Source: Nocardiopsis alborubida (lineage in GTDB: Bacteria; Actinomycetota; Actinomycetes; Streptosporangiales; Streptosporangiaceae). Taken from it: a DNA stretch of 64,000 nt. The translations under genes were made by a program, and so were the position numbers. Positions 8,995-16,957 of this stretch are shown here, one piece after another; positions within the stretch are counted from its first letter, which is position 1, and each line of letters begins with the position of its first letter. The stretch lies in the NCBI RefSeq assembly GCF_012396365.1, contig NZ_JAAXPG010000006.1:62001-126000 (forward strand). The letters run 5' to 3'. The notes beneath the pieces are model-generated. The model did no database searches and had not been told where the DNA came from. It saw only the letters and a list, made by a program, of their open reading frames with translations.

Positions 8995-10659
8995 CTACTG
9001 GTAGCCCCGGATCTCCCGGAAGACCTGCTCCAGCTCCTGCTCACGGGCGTCGAACACCCGGCCGCCCGTCAGCTCCGCCAGTTCGGTCATCTCCGGCACG
9101 TCCGACTCGCCGAACAGCACCGTGAACACCGGCACCTGCGCCACCGCGTCCGACCGCGTCCGCAGCGTCTCCCGGAAGCCGTCCAGGCCGGCTCCCCGGT
9201 TCACCTCGCCGTCGGTCATCAGCACCACCGACATCAGGTGCTCGTCGTCTGGACCCGTGTACTCCTCCTCCAGAAGCCAGTACGCCCGCACCAGGGCGTC
9301 GTAGGCGGCCGTGTCGCCCTCGGCCTCCAGCCCCTCCACCGCCGCGGACAGGTCCGCGTTGACCTCGTCCACCGAACCCGTCTCCACCACGAAGGTCAAC
9401 GGGTCGGCGGGCCACGTGGAGAACGGCAGCAGCGTCACCACCTCCCGCTCCTGGAAGGCCTGCGTGCTCCGCGCCAGGGAACCGCCGTCCGCGCCGGTCA
9501 GCGCGCCCAGGGCCGACTGGAGTTCGGTGAGCCGGCCGCCCTCCATCGACCCCGACACGTCCAGCACGTACACGGTGCGCGCAGGACGGCGCAGCGAGGC
9601 CGAGTAGTCCGCCACCAGGCCGTCCACGACCGCCCGGCTCGCCGGGAACGGCAGTTCCACCAGCGAGGGCACCGGCGGGGACAGCTCGGCCCCGGCCGCG
9701 ACCGGGCGCCGCCGCGTCCGGTCGGCGATCTGCTGCTGGGTCCCCTCCGACGTCAGGTCCTCCACCAGCCGCCCGTACCCGTCCAGAGCCTGCTCGGAGG
9801 GGTCCGACAGCAGCGTCAGCGGGTAGTCGGCCGTCACCACGCCGTCGGCCGGGTACACGACCGTCAGGGGCTCCTCCAGCACACCGGAGGCGTTCAGCGA
9901 CAGGATCACCGACTCGTAGTTGACCAGCCCGTCCACCGGGCTGCCGCCCTCAGCGCGCCGCACGAACGCGTCCGTGAGCCACCCCGACGACCCCGCCGTC
10001 ACCTCCTGGCCCGCGAAGAACTCCGCCAGGTCGGGCCCCACCCGCTCCACGTCCTCCGCCCGCAGCGCCGCGCCCGTGTCGGCCATCGCCGAGGCCACCC
10101 CGATCAGCGCGGAGAAGCCCGAGTTGGAGGCGCCCGGGTTGGTCATGCCGTAGGTGAAGTCCTCCTCCGCGACCGCCCGGTGCACGTCCGACCAGGTCAC
10201 CTCCGCGCCCTCGTCCCACCCCAGCTCCCGCGCGCGGTCGGCGGCCACGCCCAGCACCACCGGGGAGACCATGACCGGCGTCTCCACGTGCACCGCCGAC
10301 CGGCCCTCGCCGTCCAGGTTGAGGTAGCGGTTGGAGGCGAACCACACCGCGTCGTACTCCCCGCCCTCGCCCTGCCGGTCGCCCGCGGCGATCCGGGCCA
10401 TGCCGTCCAGCGTGCCGGTGTACTCCAGCTCCACCGTCACCCCGGTGCGCTCCCCGGCCTCCTCCAGCAGCGGCTCCAGGTCGGCGATCTCGCTCCCGGC
10501 CAGGATCCGCAGCGTCACGTCCGGGTCCGACCCCGGGGCGGAGCAGCCCGCCGCCGCCAGGGCCGCCGCGAGTACCGCCGCGCACGCGCCGCCGACCCCT
10601 CGGCCCCTGTGGACCCCGCTGCCCCCTCGGCCCCTTCCGGTCCCCGTTCCAGCCGCCAT
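8995..10659 (-). CDS. Lipoprotein with substrate-binding-like domain and VWA domain
   Basis: Predicted lipoprotein of 554 aa with two parts. A lipobox AAGC gives Cys39. Residues about 45-330 look like an extracellular solute-binding fold (VTLRILAGSEIADLEPLL, TNPGASNSGFSALIG). Residues about 355-554 are a von Willebrand A domain with a complete MIDAS: DVSGSM (DxSxS), a Thr in the middle and MTDGEVNRG. The ATG at 10659 is chosen because GGAGG lies 9 nt upstream; another ATG at 10689 sits 3 nt after the upstream stop. It follows the 390-aa gene in one operon. VWA domains bind ligands or proteins through a metal; the real ligand is unknown. No transporter ATPase or permease is adjacent. Confidence 0.88.
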   Translation of the reverse strand: MAAGTGTGRGRGGSGVHRGRGVGGACAAVLAAALAAAGCSAPGSDPDVTLRILAGSEIADLEPLLEEAGERTGVTVELEYTGTLDGMARIAAGDRQGEGGEYDAVWFASNRYLNLDGEGRSAVHVETPVMVSPVVLGVAADRARELGWDEGAEVTWSDVHRAVAEEDFTYGMTNPGASNSGFSALIGVASAMADTGAALRAEDVERVGPDLAEFFAGQEVTAGSSGWLTDAFVRRAEGGSPVDGLVNYESVILSLNASGVLEEPLTVVYPADGVVTADYPLTLLSDPSEQALDGYGRLVEDLTSEGTQQQIADRTRRRPVAAGAELSPPVPSLVELPFPASRAVVDGLVADYSASLRRPARTVYVLDVSGSMEGGRLTELQSALGALTGADGGSLARSTQAFQEREVVTLLPFSTWPADPLTFVVETGSVDEVNADLSAAVEGLEAEGDTAAYDALVRAYWLLEEEYTGPDDEHLMSVVLMTDGEVNRGAGLDGFRETLRTRSDAVAQVPVFTVLFGESDVPEMTELAELTGGRVFDAREQELEQVFREIRGYQ

Positions 10660-10692
10660 CGCCGTCCCGCCTCCGTGTCCGCCCGCCATGCC

Positions 10693-11865
10693 CTAGCCCC
10701 CGCCTCCGGCGCCGCCGTCGCGTACCGACGCGTCGGGGGCGGGCGGGCGCACCCCGTTGCTGGTGTAGGAGTCCTCGATCCCCGTCAGCAGGGTCTCCAG
10801 GACCTCGTAGGTGGGCGTGTTCACCACGTCTCCCACCCGGACGCGCACCGGCAGCCCGTGCTCGGCCACCAGGTCCTCGAACTGGGCGCCGCCCTCGGTG
10901 CGGAACCCGTGCGTCGCGGCCAGCTCCTGCAGCCCCGGGTCCTCGGTGAGCAGGCGGCCGACCGCGTCGCCCGCCTCCGTGAACGGCACGACGGTGTGCA
11001 CCGCGTACACGGTCGGTCCCGGGTAGAGCACCACCGCGTCGTCGGCGAGCGCGGGCCCGTTGACCATCGCGTTCACGTACTGCGCCTCGTAGGCCCACAG
11101 CAGCGGCGTGTGCCCGGCCCCCAGGTCGCGGTACTGGTCGAAGGGCTGCTGGGAGGACTCCGGCGGCTGGCCCTGGGAGAGGAACAGGCGCGACAGCGTC
11201 CCGGTGAGCTCCTCGTCCACCGCGCCCGGCGCGACCACCTCCTCGCCGTTGAGCAGGTAGGACAGGGCCGCCACGTGCATCGCCGCCGAGTTGGAGGTGC
11301 GCGGGTCGGTGGTGCGCACCAGCACCTCGTTGCGGTTGCTGGAGCTGACCGCGTCCCCGGGCAGGTCCCGCCAGCGGGTGCGCTCCTCGGTCAGCTCCAG
11401 GTAGGCGGCCAGGTCCAGCGACCACGTGCCGTCCTCGGACTGTTCGGCGACACCGGCGCCCTCCAGGGCGTCCACCATCGGCTGGTAGCTCAGCAGGACC
11501 ATCGGGGTGCTGAAGGGCCGGTACTCGGTGGAGATCCCGTGCCGCTCGCGCACGTGCTCGGAGGCCGGGCCCGAACCGGGGGAGACGAAGTCGGCTCCCT
11601 CTGCGTCCTCGGCCATCAGGCGCGAGCCCCGGGGTCGCACCCGCACCTCGTACCCGAGTTCGGCGAAGCGCTCCACGACCCGCTCGTCCTCGAACAGCTC
11701 CACCTTCTCGGAGCCCACCACACCCTCCACGAGGGCCGTGCCGCCGCCGGTCAGGCGGTTGACCACAACGAAGCCGAGCGCCACGGCCAGGACCACCGCG
11801 AGGACCGAGGCGACCACGACGAACCAGAAAGCGCCGCGGCCGGACGTGTGGGGGAGTCCGCGCAC
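10693..11865 (-). CDS. Membrane-anchored substrate-binding-like protein
   Basis: Protein of 390 aa with one N-terminal membrane helix (residues about 12-36, FWFVVVASVLAVVLAVALGF) and an extracytoplasmic domain that resembles bacterial solute-binding proteins: SEKVELFEDERVVERF, the segment TTDPRTSNSAAMHVAALSY and a late PTVYAVHTVVPF. It ends in a short Gly-rich tail. It is the first gene of a two-gene minus-strand operon with the VWA lipoprotein, divergent from dnaG. The two proteins share the binding-like domain, so they probably work as a pair at the cell surface. No specific function can be given from sequence alone. Confidence 0.85.
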   Translation of the reverse strand: MRGLPHTSGRGAFWFVVVASVLAVVLAVALGFVVVNRLTGGGTALVEGVVGSEKVELFEDERVVERFAELGYEVRVRPRGSRLMAEDAEGADFVSPGSGPASEHVRERHGISTEYRPFSTPMVLLSYQPMVDALEGAGVAEQSEDGTWSLDLAAYLELTEERTRWRDLPGDAVSSSNRNEVLVRTTDPRTSNSAAMHVAALSYLLNGEEVVAPGAVDEELTGTLSRLFLSQGQPPESSQQPFDQYRDLGAGHTPLLWAYEAQYVNAMVNGPALADDAVVLYPGPTVYAVHTVVPFTEAGDAVGRLLTEDPGLQELAATHGFRTEGGAQFEDLVAEHGLPVRVRVGDVVNTPTYEVLETLLTGIEDSYTSNGVRPPAPDASVRDGGAGGGG

Positions 11866-12081
11866 CTGTGCCGAGCCTCCTCGGGGAACCGATCATCGGG
11901 GGAGCCCGATGGTCCCAGGGTCCACCGGCGCGGAGCCGACCGTCAGGTGGCCGTCCGGTGGCGCGACGGGGAACCCCGGGCGCTGGCGCCTTCGCGGTGT
12001 GGGACGGGCGCCCTCGCGGCGCGGGTGCGGGCGGCCCGGGGAGGGGCCGCGGACGGCGGTCGCGACGTCGGCGGAGCGAAC

Positions 12082-12087
12082 TACCCT
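12082..12087 (+). promoter_or_regulatory. Candidate -10 element of a leaderless dnaG transcript
   Basis: TACCCT lies 7 nt upstream of the GTG start of dnaG. In actinobacteria a TANNNT hexamer at this distance usually marks transcription that starts at the start codon. No Shine-Dalgarno sequence precedes the GTG, which agrees. Confidence 0.5.
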
Positions 12088-12094
12088 GGAGACC

Positions 12095-13966
12095 GTGGCA
12101 GGCCGGATCAGAGACGAAGACATCGCCCTCGTACGCGAGCGCGCGCCCATCGCCGACGTGATCGGCGAGTACCTCCAGCTCCGCAACGCCGGGGGCGGGT
12201 CGCTGAAGGGACTGTGCCCCTTCCACGACGAGAAGTCCCCCTCCTTCAACGTCACCCCCTCCAAAAACCTTTGGTACTGCTTCGGCTGCGGAGAGGGCGG
12301 GGACACCATCTCCTTCCTCCAGAGGATCGACAGCCTCAGCTTCACCGAGGCCGTCGAGACGCTCGCCCGCCAGGTCGGCATCACCCTGCGCTACGAGGAG
12401 GGCGGCCGCAGCGCCGCCAGGCACGACACGGGCAAGCGCCAGCGCATGCTCGACGCCCACCGCGCCGCCGCCGAGTTCTACGCCGAGCAGCTCCTCTCCC
12501 CGGGCGCGGTCACCGCCCGGCGCTTCCTGGACGAGCGCGGGTTCAACCGCACGCACGCCGAGCACTTCGGCCTCGGCTACGCCCCCGCAGGATGGGAGAA
12601 CCTCACCGCGCACCTGCGCCGCAAGGGCTTCACCGACGCAGAGCTCGTCGAGGGCGGCCTGGCCAGCCAGGGACGGCGCGGCGCCTACGACCGCTTCCGC
12701 AACCGGCTGCTGTGGCCCATCCGCGAGGTCACCGGCGAGGTGGTCGGCTTCGGCGCCCGCAAGCTCGACCCCGAGGAGGACGGGCCCAAGTACCTCAACT
12801 CCCCCGAGAGCCCCGTCTTCCACAAGGGACGGCTGCTGTACGGGCTCGACCTGGCCAAGCGCAACATCGCCCGGGAGGGCAAGGCGGTCATCGTCGAGGG
12901 CTACACCGACGTCATGGCCTGCCACCTCGCCGGAGAGGACACCGCCGTGGCCACCTGCGGCACCTCCTTCGGCGAGGACCACGTCAAGATCCTGCGCCGC
13001 ATGCTGCTGGGCCGCACCAACCAGAGCGGCAAGGTCGTGTTCACCTTCGACGGCGACAAGGCGGGCCAGAAGGCCGCCGTGCGCGCCTTCGCCGAGGAGC
13101 ACGGGTTCGCCTCCGAGACCTTCGTCGCCGTGCAGCCCGACGGGCTCGACCCCTGTGACCTGCGCCTCCAGCAGGGGCCGCAGGCCGTGGTCGACCTCGT
13201 CAAGGACGCCGCCCCGCTGTACGAGTTCATGATCCGCAACGTCATGGAGAGCTACGACCTGTCCACCCCCGAGGGCAGGATGGCAGCCCTGGACGCGGCC
13301 GCCCCGGTGGTCGCCAGCATCCGCGACGAGGGCGTGCGCCGCGACTACGGCAGGAACCTGGACCGCTGGATCGGCATCCTGGACGAGGCCTTCGTGCTGC
13401 GCCGGGTCAACCAGCACATGCGCGCGGCCCGGGGCCGCGGCCCCGGGCCGCGGACGGCCCCCGCGCGGCCCGTGCCCACCCCGGACGCGCAGGAGGCCCC
13501 CTACGACGTGGGCGACCCCTCCGTGCAGCGCGAGCGCCAGGCGCTCAAGATCGCCCTGCAGTTCCCCTCGCTGGCCGTGGGCTTCGACGCGTTCACCGAG
13601 GAGGACTTCACCGTCCCCCAGCACAGGGCCGTGCTCAAGCTCATCACCGCCGCGGGCGGGGTGGCCGCCGCGCACGACCCCGCCGCGTGGGTGAACGGCC
13701 TGCGCGAGGCCGCCCCCAATGACACGCAGCGTGATTTCCTCACCCGTTTGGTGGTGGAACAGCTGGAGTTCTACGGAGAACTCGACGAGCATTACGCCCG
13801 GCAAATACTGGGCACAATCAAGACTCATTCCATCAACCGGCGCGAGTCAAACCTGAGATCGGAACTGTCCCGCCTGGAGGGAACTCCCCAGGTGGAGGAA
13901 CAACAGCGTCTGCTGACCGAACTCATGGCGCTCCAACAGCAAAAACGCGCTCTCCAGGAGATGTGA
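12095..13966 (+). CDS. dnaG: DNA primase
   Basis: Replicative primase, 623 aa, which makes RNA primers for lagging-strand synthesis. The CHC2 zinc-binding domain is at the N-terminus (residues about 35-65, GLCPFHDEKSP and WYCFGCGEGGD). The Toprim core follows, with VIVEGYTDVMA, GTSFGEDH and FTFDGDKAGQKA. The C-terminal third is the helicase-binding region, with an Ala/Pro/Arg-rich linker near residues 445-465. The GTG at 12095 is preferred: it gives the usual family length and has a -10-like hexamer just upstream. The sigma factor gene follows 74 nt downstream, a dnaG-rpoD order seen in several actinobacteria. Confidence 0.97.
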   Translation: MAGRIRDEDIALVRERAPIADVIGEYLQLRNAGGGSLKGLCPFHDEKSPSFNVTPSKNLWYCFGCGEGGDTISFLQRIDSLSFTEAVETLARQVGITLRYEEGGRSAARHDTGKRQRMLDAHRAAAEFYAEQLLSPGAVTARRFLDERGFNRTHAEHFGLGYAPAGWENLTAHLRRKGFTDAELVEGGLASQGRRGAYDRFRNRLLWPIREVTGEVVGFGARKLDPEEDGPKYLNSPESPVFHKGRLLYGLDLAKRNIAREGKAVIVEGYTDVMACHLAGEDTAVATCGTSFGEDHVKILRRMLLGRTNQSGKVVFTFDGDKAGQKAAVRAFAEEHGFASETFVAVQPDGLDPCDLRLQQGPQAVVDLVKDAAPLYEFMIRNVMESYDLSTPEGRMAALDAAAPVVASIRDEGVRRDYGRNLDRWIGILDEAFVLRRVNQHMRAARGRGPGPRTAPARPVPTPDAQEAPYDVGDPSVQRERQALKIALQFPSLAVGFDAFTEEDFTVPQHRAVLKLITAAGGVAAAHDPAAWVNGLREAAPNDTQRDFLTRLVVEQLEFYGELDEHYARQILGTIKTHSINRRESNLRSELSRLEGTPQVEEQQRLLTELMALQQQKRALQEM

Positions 13967-14040
13967 CGGGGCGGTATGTAGCACCGGGGTGACAATAGTA
14001 GTTCTCCCTTCCGAGGTACCCGAAAGGGCACAATGGGCGG

Positions 14041-15180
14041 GTGGCTCCAACAGTTGTGACCAACGAAAATCCGTCCATTCGACAGGTGGTCCGGCTGCTC
14101 CCCGAAACGGGGTCGGTCAGCCGCGGCGAGGTCGCCTCGGCCCTGGACCGGCTGGACGCGCCCCCGGACTACCTGGACCAGGCGGTCGCCCACCTCGCCC
14201 GGATCGGCGTGGAGGTCTCGGGCCCCGACGACACCGCTCCCGAGGACACCGGCCCCGTCGCCGACGGCGGCAGGCGCTCCGGGTCGGACCTGGTCCGCCT
14301 CTACCTGCGCGAGATCGGCCGGGTGCCGCTGCTGAGCGCCGAGCAGGAGGTCGAACTGGCCAAGGCGATCGAGGTCGGCCTCTACGCGCAGCACTGCGCG
14401 CCCGCCGAGGGCGTGCGCACCGCGGAGGAGCTGGCCTGCCTGGTCGAGGAGGGGCGGCGGGCGAAGAGGCGCCTGATCGAGGCCAACCTGCGCCTCGTGG
14501 TGTCCATCGCCAAGAGGTACATGGGCCGCGGCCTGCTCCTGCTCGACCTGGTCCAGGAGGGCAACCTCGGCCTGATCCGGGCCGTCGAGAAGTTCGACTA
14601 CGGCAAGGGCTTCAAGTTCTCCACCTACGCGACGTGGTGGATCCGCCAGGCCATCACGCGGGCGATCGCCGACCAGGCGCGCACGATCCGCATCCCCGTG
14701 CACATGGTCGAGACGATCAACAAGGTCGTCCGGGTCCAGCACCAGCTGCACCAGCAGCTCGGCCGCGAACCCAGCGTCGAGGAGATCTCCTCGGCGGCCG
14801 GGTTCGTCGGCCAGCGCGTCCTGGAGATCCAGCGGATCGCCCGCGAGCCCGTCTCGCTCCAGTCGCCGATCGGCGAGGAGGAGTCCGACTTCGGCGACTT
14901 CATCGAGGACGCCGACGCGGTCGCCCCGGTCGAGGCGGCGGCCTTCACCGTCCTCCAGGAGCAGCTGGGGGCCATCCTCGGCGGCCTGTCCGACCGTGAA
15001 CGGCGCATCATCCGGCTGCGCTTCGGGATGGCCGACGGCCACCCGCACACGCTGGAGGAGGTGGGGCGCGAGTTCGGGGTGACCCGTGAGCGCATCCGCC
15101 AGATCGAGGCCAAGACCCTGGCCAAGCTCCGCCACCCCTCGCGGGCCGGGAGCCTGCGCGACTTCATCCGCACCGACTGA
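14041..15180 (+). CDS. RNA polymerase sigma-70 factor (group 1/2)
   Basis: Sigma factor of 379 aa. A short region 1.1-like start is followed by region 1.2 ([17 protein letters not shown]), region 2 ([51 protein letters not shown]), region 3 and region 4 ([34 protein letters not shown]). The region 2.4 sequence for -10 recognition is fully canonical. It lacks the long acidic N-terminal extension of HrdB-type principal factors and ends in LRDFIRTD rather than LRDYLD, so it may be a group 2 (SigB/HrdA-like) factor or the principal factor. The GTG at 14041 is used; a second in-frame GTG at 14056 is possible. Confidence 0.93.
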   Translation: MAPTVVTNENPSIRQVVRLLPETGSVSRGEVASALDRLDAPPDYLDQAVAHLARIGVEVSGPDDTAPEDTGPVADGGRRSGSDLVRLYLREIGRVPLLSAEQEVELAKAIEVGLYAQHCAPAEGVRTAEELACLVEEGRRAKRRLIEANLRLVVSIAKRYMGRGLLLLDLVQEGNLGLIRAVEKFDYGKGFKFSTYATWWIRQAITRAIADQARTIRIPVHMVETINKVVRVQHQLHQQLGREPSVEEISSAAGFVGQRVLEIQRIAREPVSLQSPIGEEESDFGDFIEDADAVAPVEAAAFTVLQEQLGAILGGLSDRERRIIRLRFGMADGHPHTLEEVGREFGVTRERIRQIEAKTLAKLRHPSRAGSLRDFIRTD

Positions 15181-15241
15181 GAGCGTCCGGCTGCAGGCGC
15201 TGAGTCCGGCCCGGCCGGAACCGAGGGGTCCTGACACGGGA

Positions 15242-15321
15242 TGACCTTGTACCCATGGCGAGGTTGGGCGCGGTGGTTCCTAGTGTCTGTCGCAACGAAC
15301 CTCGCCATAGGTACAGGGTCA
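15242..15321. repeat. 24-bp near-perfect inverted repeat with 32-nt loop
   Basis: Arms 15242-15265 and 15298-15321 match at 22 of 24 positions when one is reverse-complemented; one of the two differences is still a G-U pair in RNA. The arms carry the core TACC-ATGGCGAGGTT. The structure lies 61 nt after the sigma factor stop and about 135 nt before the GH18 gene, and has no T-tract. It could be a terminator-like hairpin, a large regulatory stem or the remnant of a small mobile element. Confidence 0.85.
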
Positions 15322-15456
15322 CGGTGCATGGGACGGCGGTCACCACCAACGCGTGGGCCGCCCCCAGGGTTCCCGTCCGTCGGACGGTCGGCCTGATGTG
15401 GCCGACCTGGTGTCGACCCGCCGTATCCGGCGCGCCCGGCGTCTAACGTCGTAGGA

Positions 15457-16776
15457 GTGAGAGCCACGCCAGCCCCGCCGGGCGACGCACCGCCCCCGCG
15501 GCGCCGCCCCCTGCTCGTCCTGGGTGCGGTCGTGGCCGCCGCAGTGCTGATCACGGGGGTCTTCGTGACCGCGACCGGAAGGAACCCCGAGCGGCTCGGG
15601 TACTTCGCCGACTGGAACGTGGCCAACCGCGGCTACACCGTCAAGGAGCTGGAGGACAGCGGAGCCCCCGAGCACCTGACCCGCCTGATGTGGGCGTTCG
15701 GCGACATCAGCGCCGAGGGCCTGTGCCACGTCCCGGGCACCCACGACCAGCCCTGGGAGCTGTACCAGCGCCGCTACGACGCGGACCAGAGCGTCAGCGG
15801 GCAGGCCGACGAGTACGAGCAGGAGCTCGCGGGCAGCCTCAACCAGCTGCGCCAGCTCCAGGAGAGGCATCCCCACCTGAGGGCCAGCCTGTCCCTGGGC
15901 GGCTGGAACTGGTCCACGCACTTCTCCACCGCGGCCCGCACCCCCGAGTCCCGGGAGGCCTTCGTGTCCTCCTGCCTGGACCTGTGGCTGCGCGGCGACC
16001 TGCCGGTGTTCGAGGGCGAGCCGCAGGGCGGCGACGGGGTGGCCGCAGGGATCTTCGACGGCATCGACCTGGACTGGGAGTGGCCCGGGGGAGCGGGCCA
16101 CCCGGACAACGTGGAGCACCCCGACGACGCGGCCAACTTCACCCTCCTGGTGGCCGAGTTCCGCCGCCAGATGGACGCGCTGTCCCGGGAGACCGGCGAG
16201 GAGTACGTCCTGTCCGCGTCGCTGCCCGGCGGCGCCGCGGCCAGCGAGGCCTACGACGCGCGGGTCTTCGAGCACCTGGACTTCGCCACCGTGCAGGGCT
16301 ACGACTTCGCCGGTCCGTGGAGCGGGCGGACCGCCTACCACTCCAACCTGTACACCTCCGACGCCGACGCCAACAGCGTCGACCGGGCCGTGCGGCGCTA
16401 CGTGGACCTGGGCGCGCCCCCGGACCGGCTCGTGATGGGCGTTCCGGCCTTCGGTCGGGGCTGGCAGCTGGAGGACCCCTCCGAACCCGGGCCGGGGCAG
16501 CCGGTCGCGGGGCCCGCGGAGGACCGCTACGACGGCCCGACCATGGCCTTCTCCGAACTCCAGGAGATCGGAGGCCCCCGCGCCCTGGACGAGGAGGCGG
16601 GCGCCTACTGGGTCCTGGACGGCGACGAGTGGTGGACCTACGACAACCCCGAGGTGATCCGCCTCAAGGGCGAGTACGTGCTCGAACAGGGGCTGGGCGG
16701 GCTCATGGTGTGGAACCTGGACATGGACCCCCGCGGTGAGCTGGTGCGGGCCATGGACGAGTCCCTCGGGGGCTGA
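15457..16776 (+). CDS. Membrane-anchored GH18 chitinase-like glycosidase
   Basis: Protein of 439 aa with an N-terminal signal anchor (residues about 18-40, PLLVLGAVVAAAVLITGVFV) followed directly by a GH18 barrel. The substrate-strand motif SLGGWNWS and the catalytic DxxDxDxE motif FDGIDLDWEWPGG are intact; the acid Glu is E208. The later strand VQGYDFAGPW is also typical. GH18 enzymes hydrolyse chitin or related N-acetylglucosamine polymers. The anchor has no clear cleavage site, so the enzyme may stay attached to the membrane. A TAACGT hexamer ends 7 nt before the GTG, suggesting a leaderless transcript; the only AGGAG touches the start codon and cannot act as a normal RBS. Confidence 0.94.
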   Translation: MRATPAPPGDAPPPRRRPLLVLGAVVAAAVLITGVFVTATGRNPERLGYFADWNVANRGYTVKELEDSGAPEHLTRLMWAFGDISAEGLCHVPGTHDQPWELYQRRYDADQSVSGQADEYEQELAGSLNQLRQLQERHPHLRASLSLGGWNWSTHFSTAARTPESREAFVSSCLDLWLRGDLPVFEGEPQGGDGVAAGIFDGIDLDWEWPGGAGHPDNVEHPDDAANFTLLVAEFRRQMDALSRETGEEYVLSASLPGGAAASEAYDARVFEHLDFATVQGYDFAGPWSGRTAYHSNLYTSDADANSVDRAVRRYVDLGAPPDRLVMGVPAFGRGWQLEDPSEPGPGQPVAGPAEDRYDGPTMAFSELQEIGGPRALDEEAGAYWVLDGDEWWTYDNPEVIRLKGEYVLEQGLGGLMVWNLDMDPRGELVRAMDESLGG

Positions 16777-16957
16777 GCCCCGGGGCGCCAGGCGCGGACA
16801 CCGGCCCCGGGGAGGAGCCCGGCCCCCGGGCCCGCGGCGGTCCGGGCGGCGGACCCGGGAGGGGCGGGCGCCCGGCTCCGGACGGCGCGTCCGGGCAGTG
16901 CGGTCGGGCAGCGCGGCACGCTTGCGGCGCCGCGGCCGCAGCCGCCACGCTGGCACC

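Noticed and set aside
15181-15456. DasR operator for the GH18 gene
   Set aside because: No sequence close to the known dyad for N-acetylglucosamine control was seen; the inverted repeat there has a different core.
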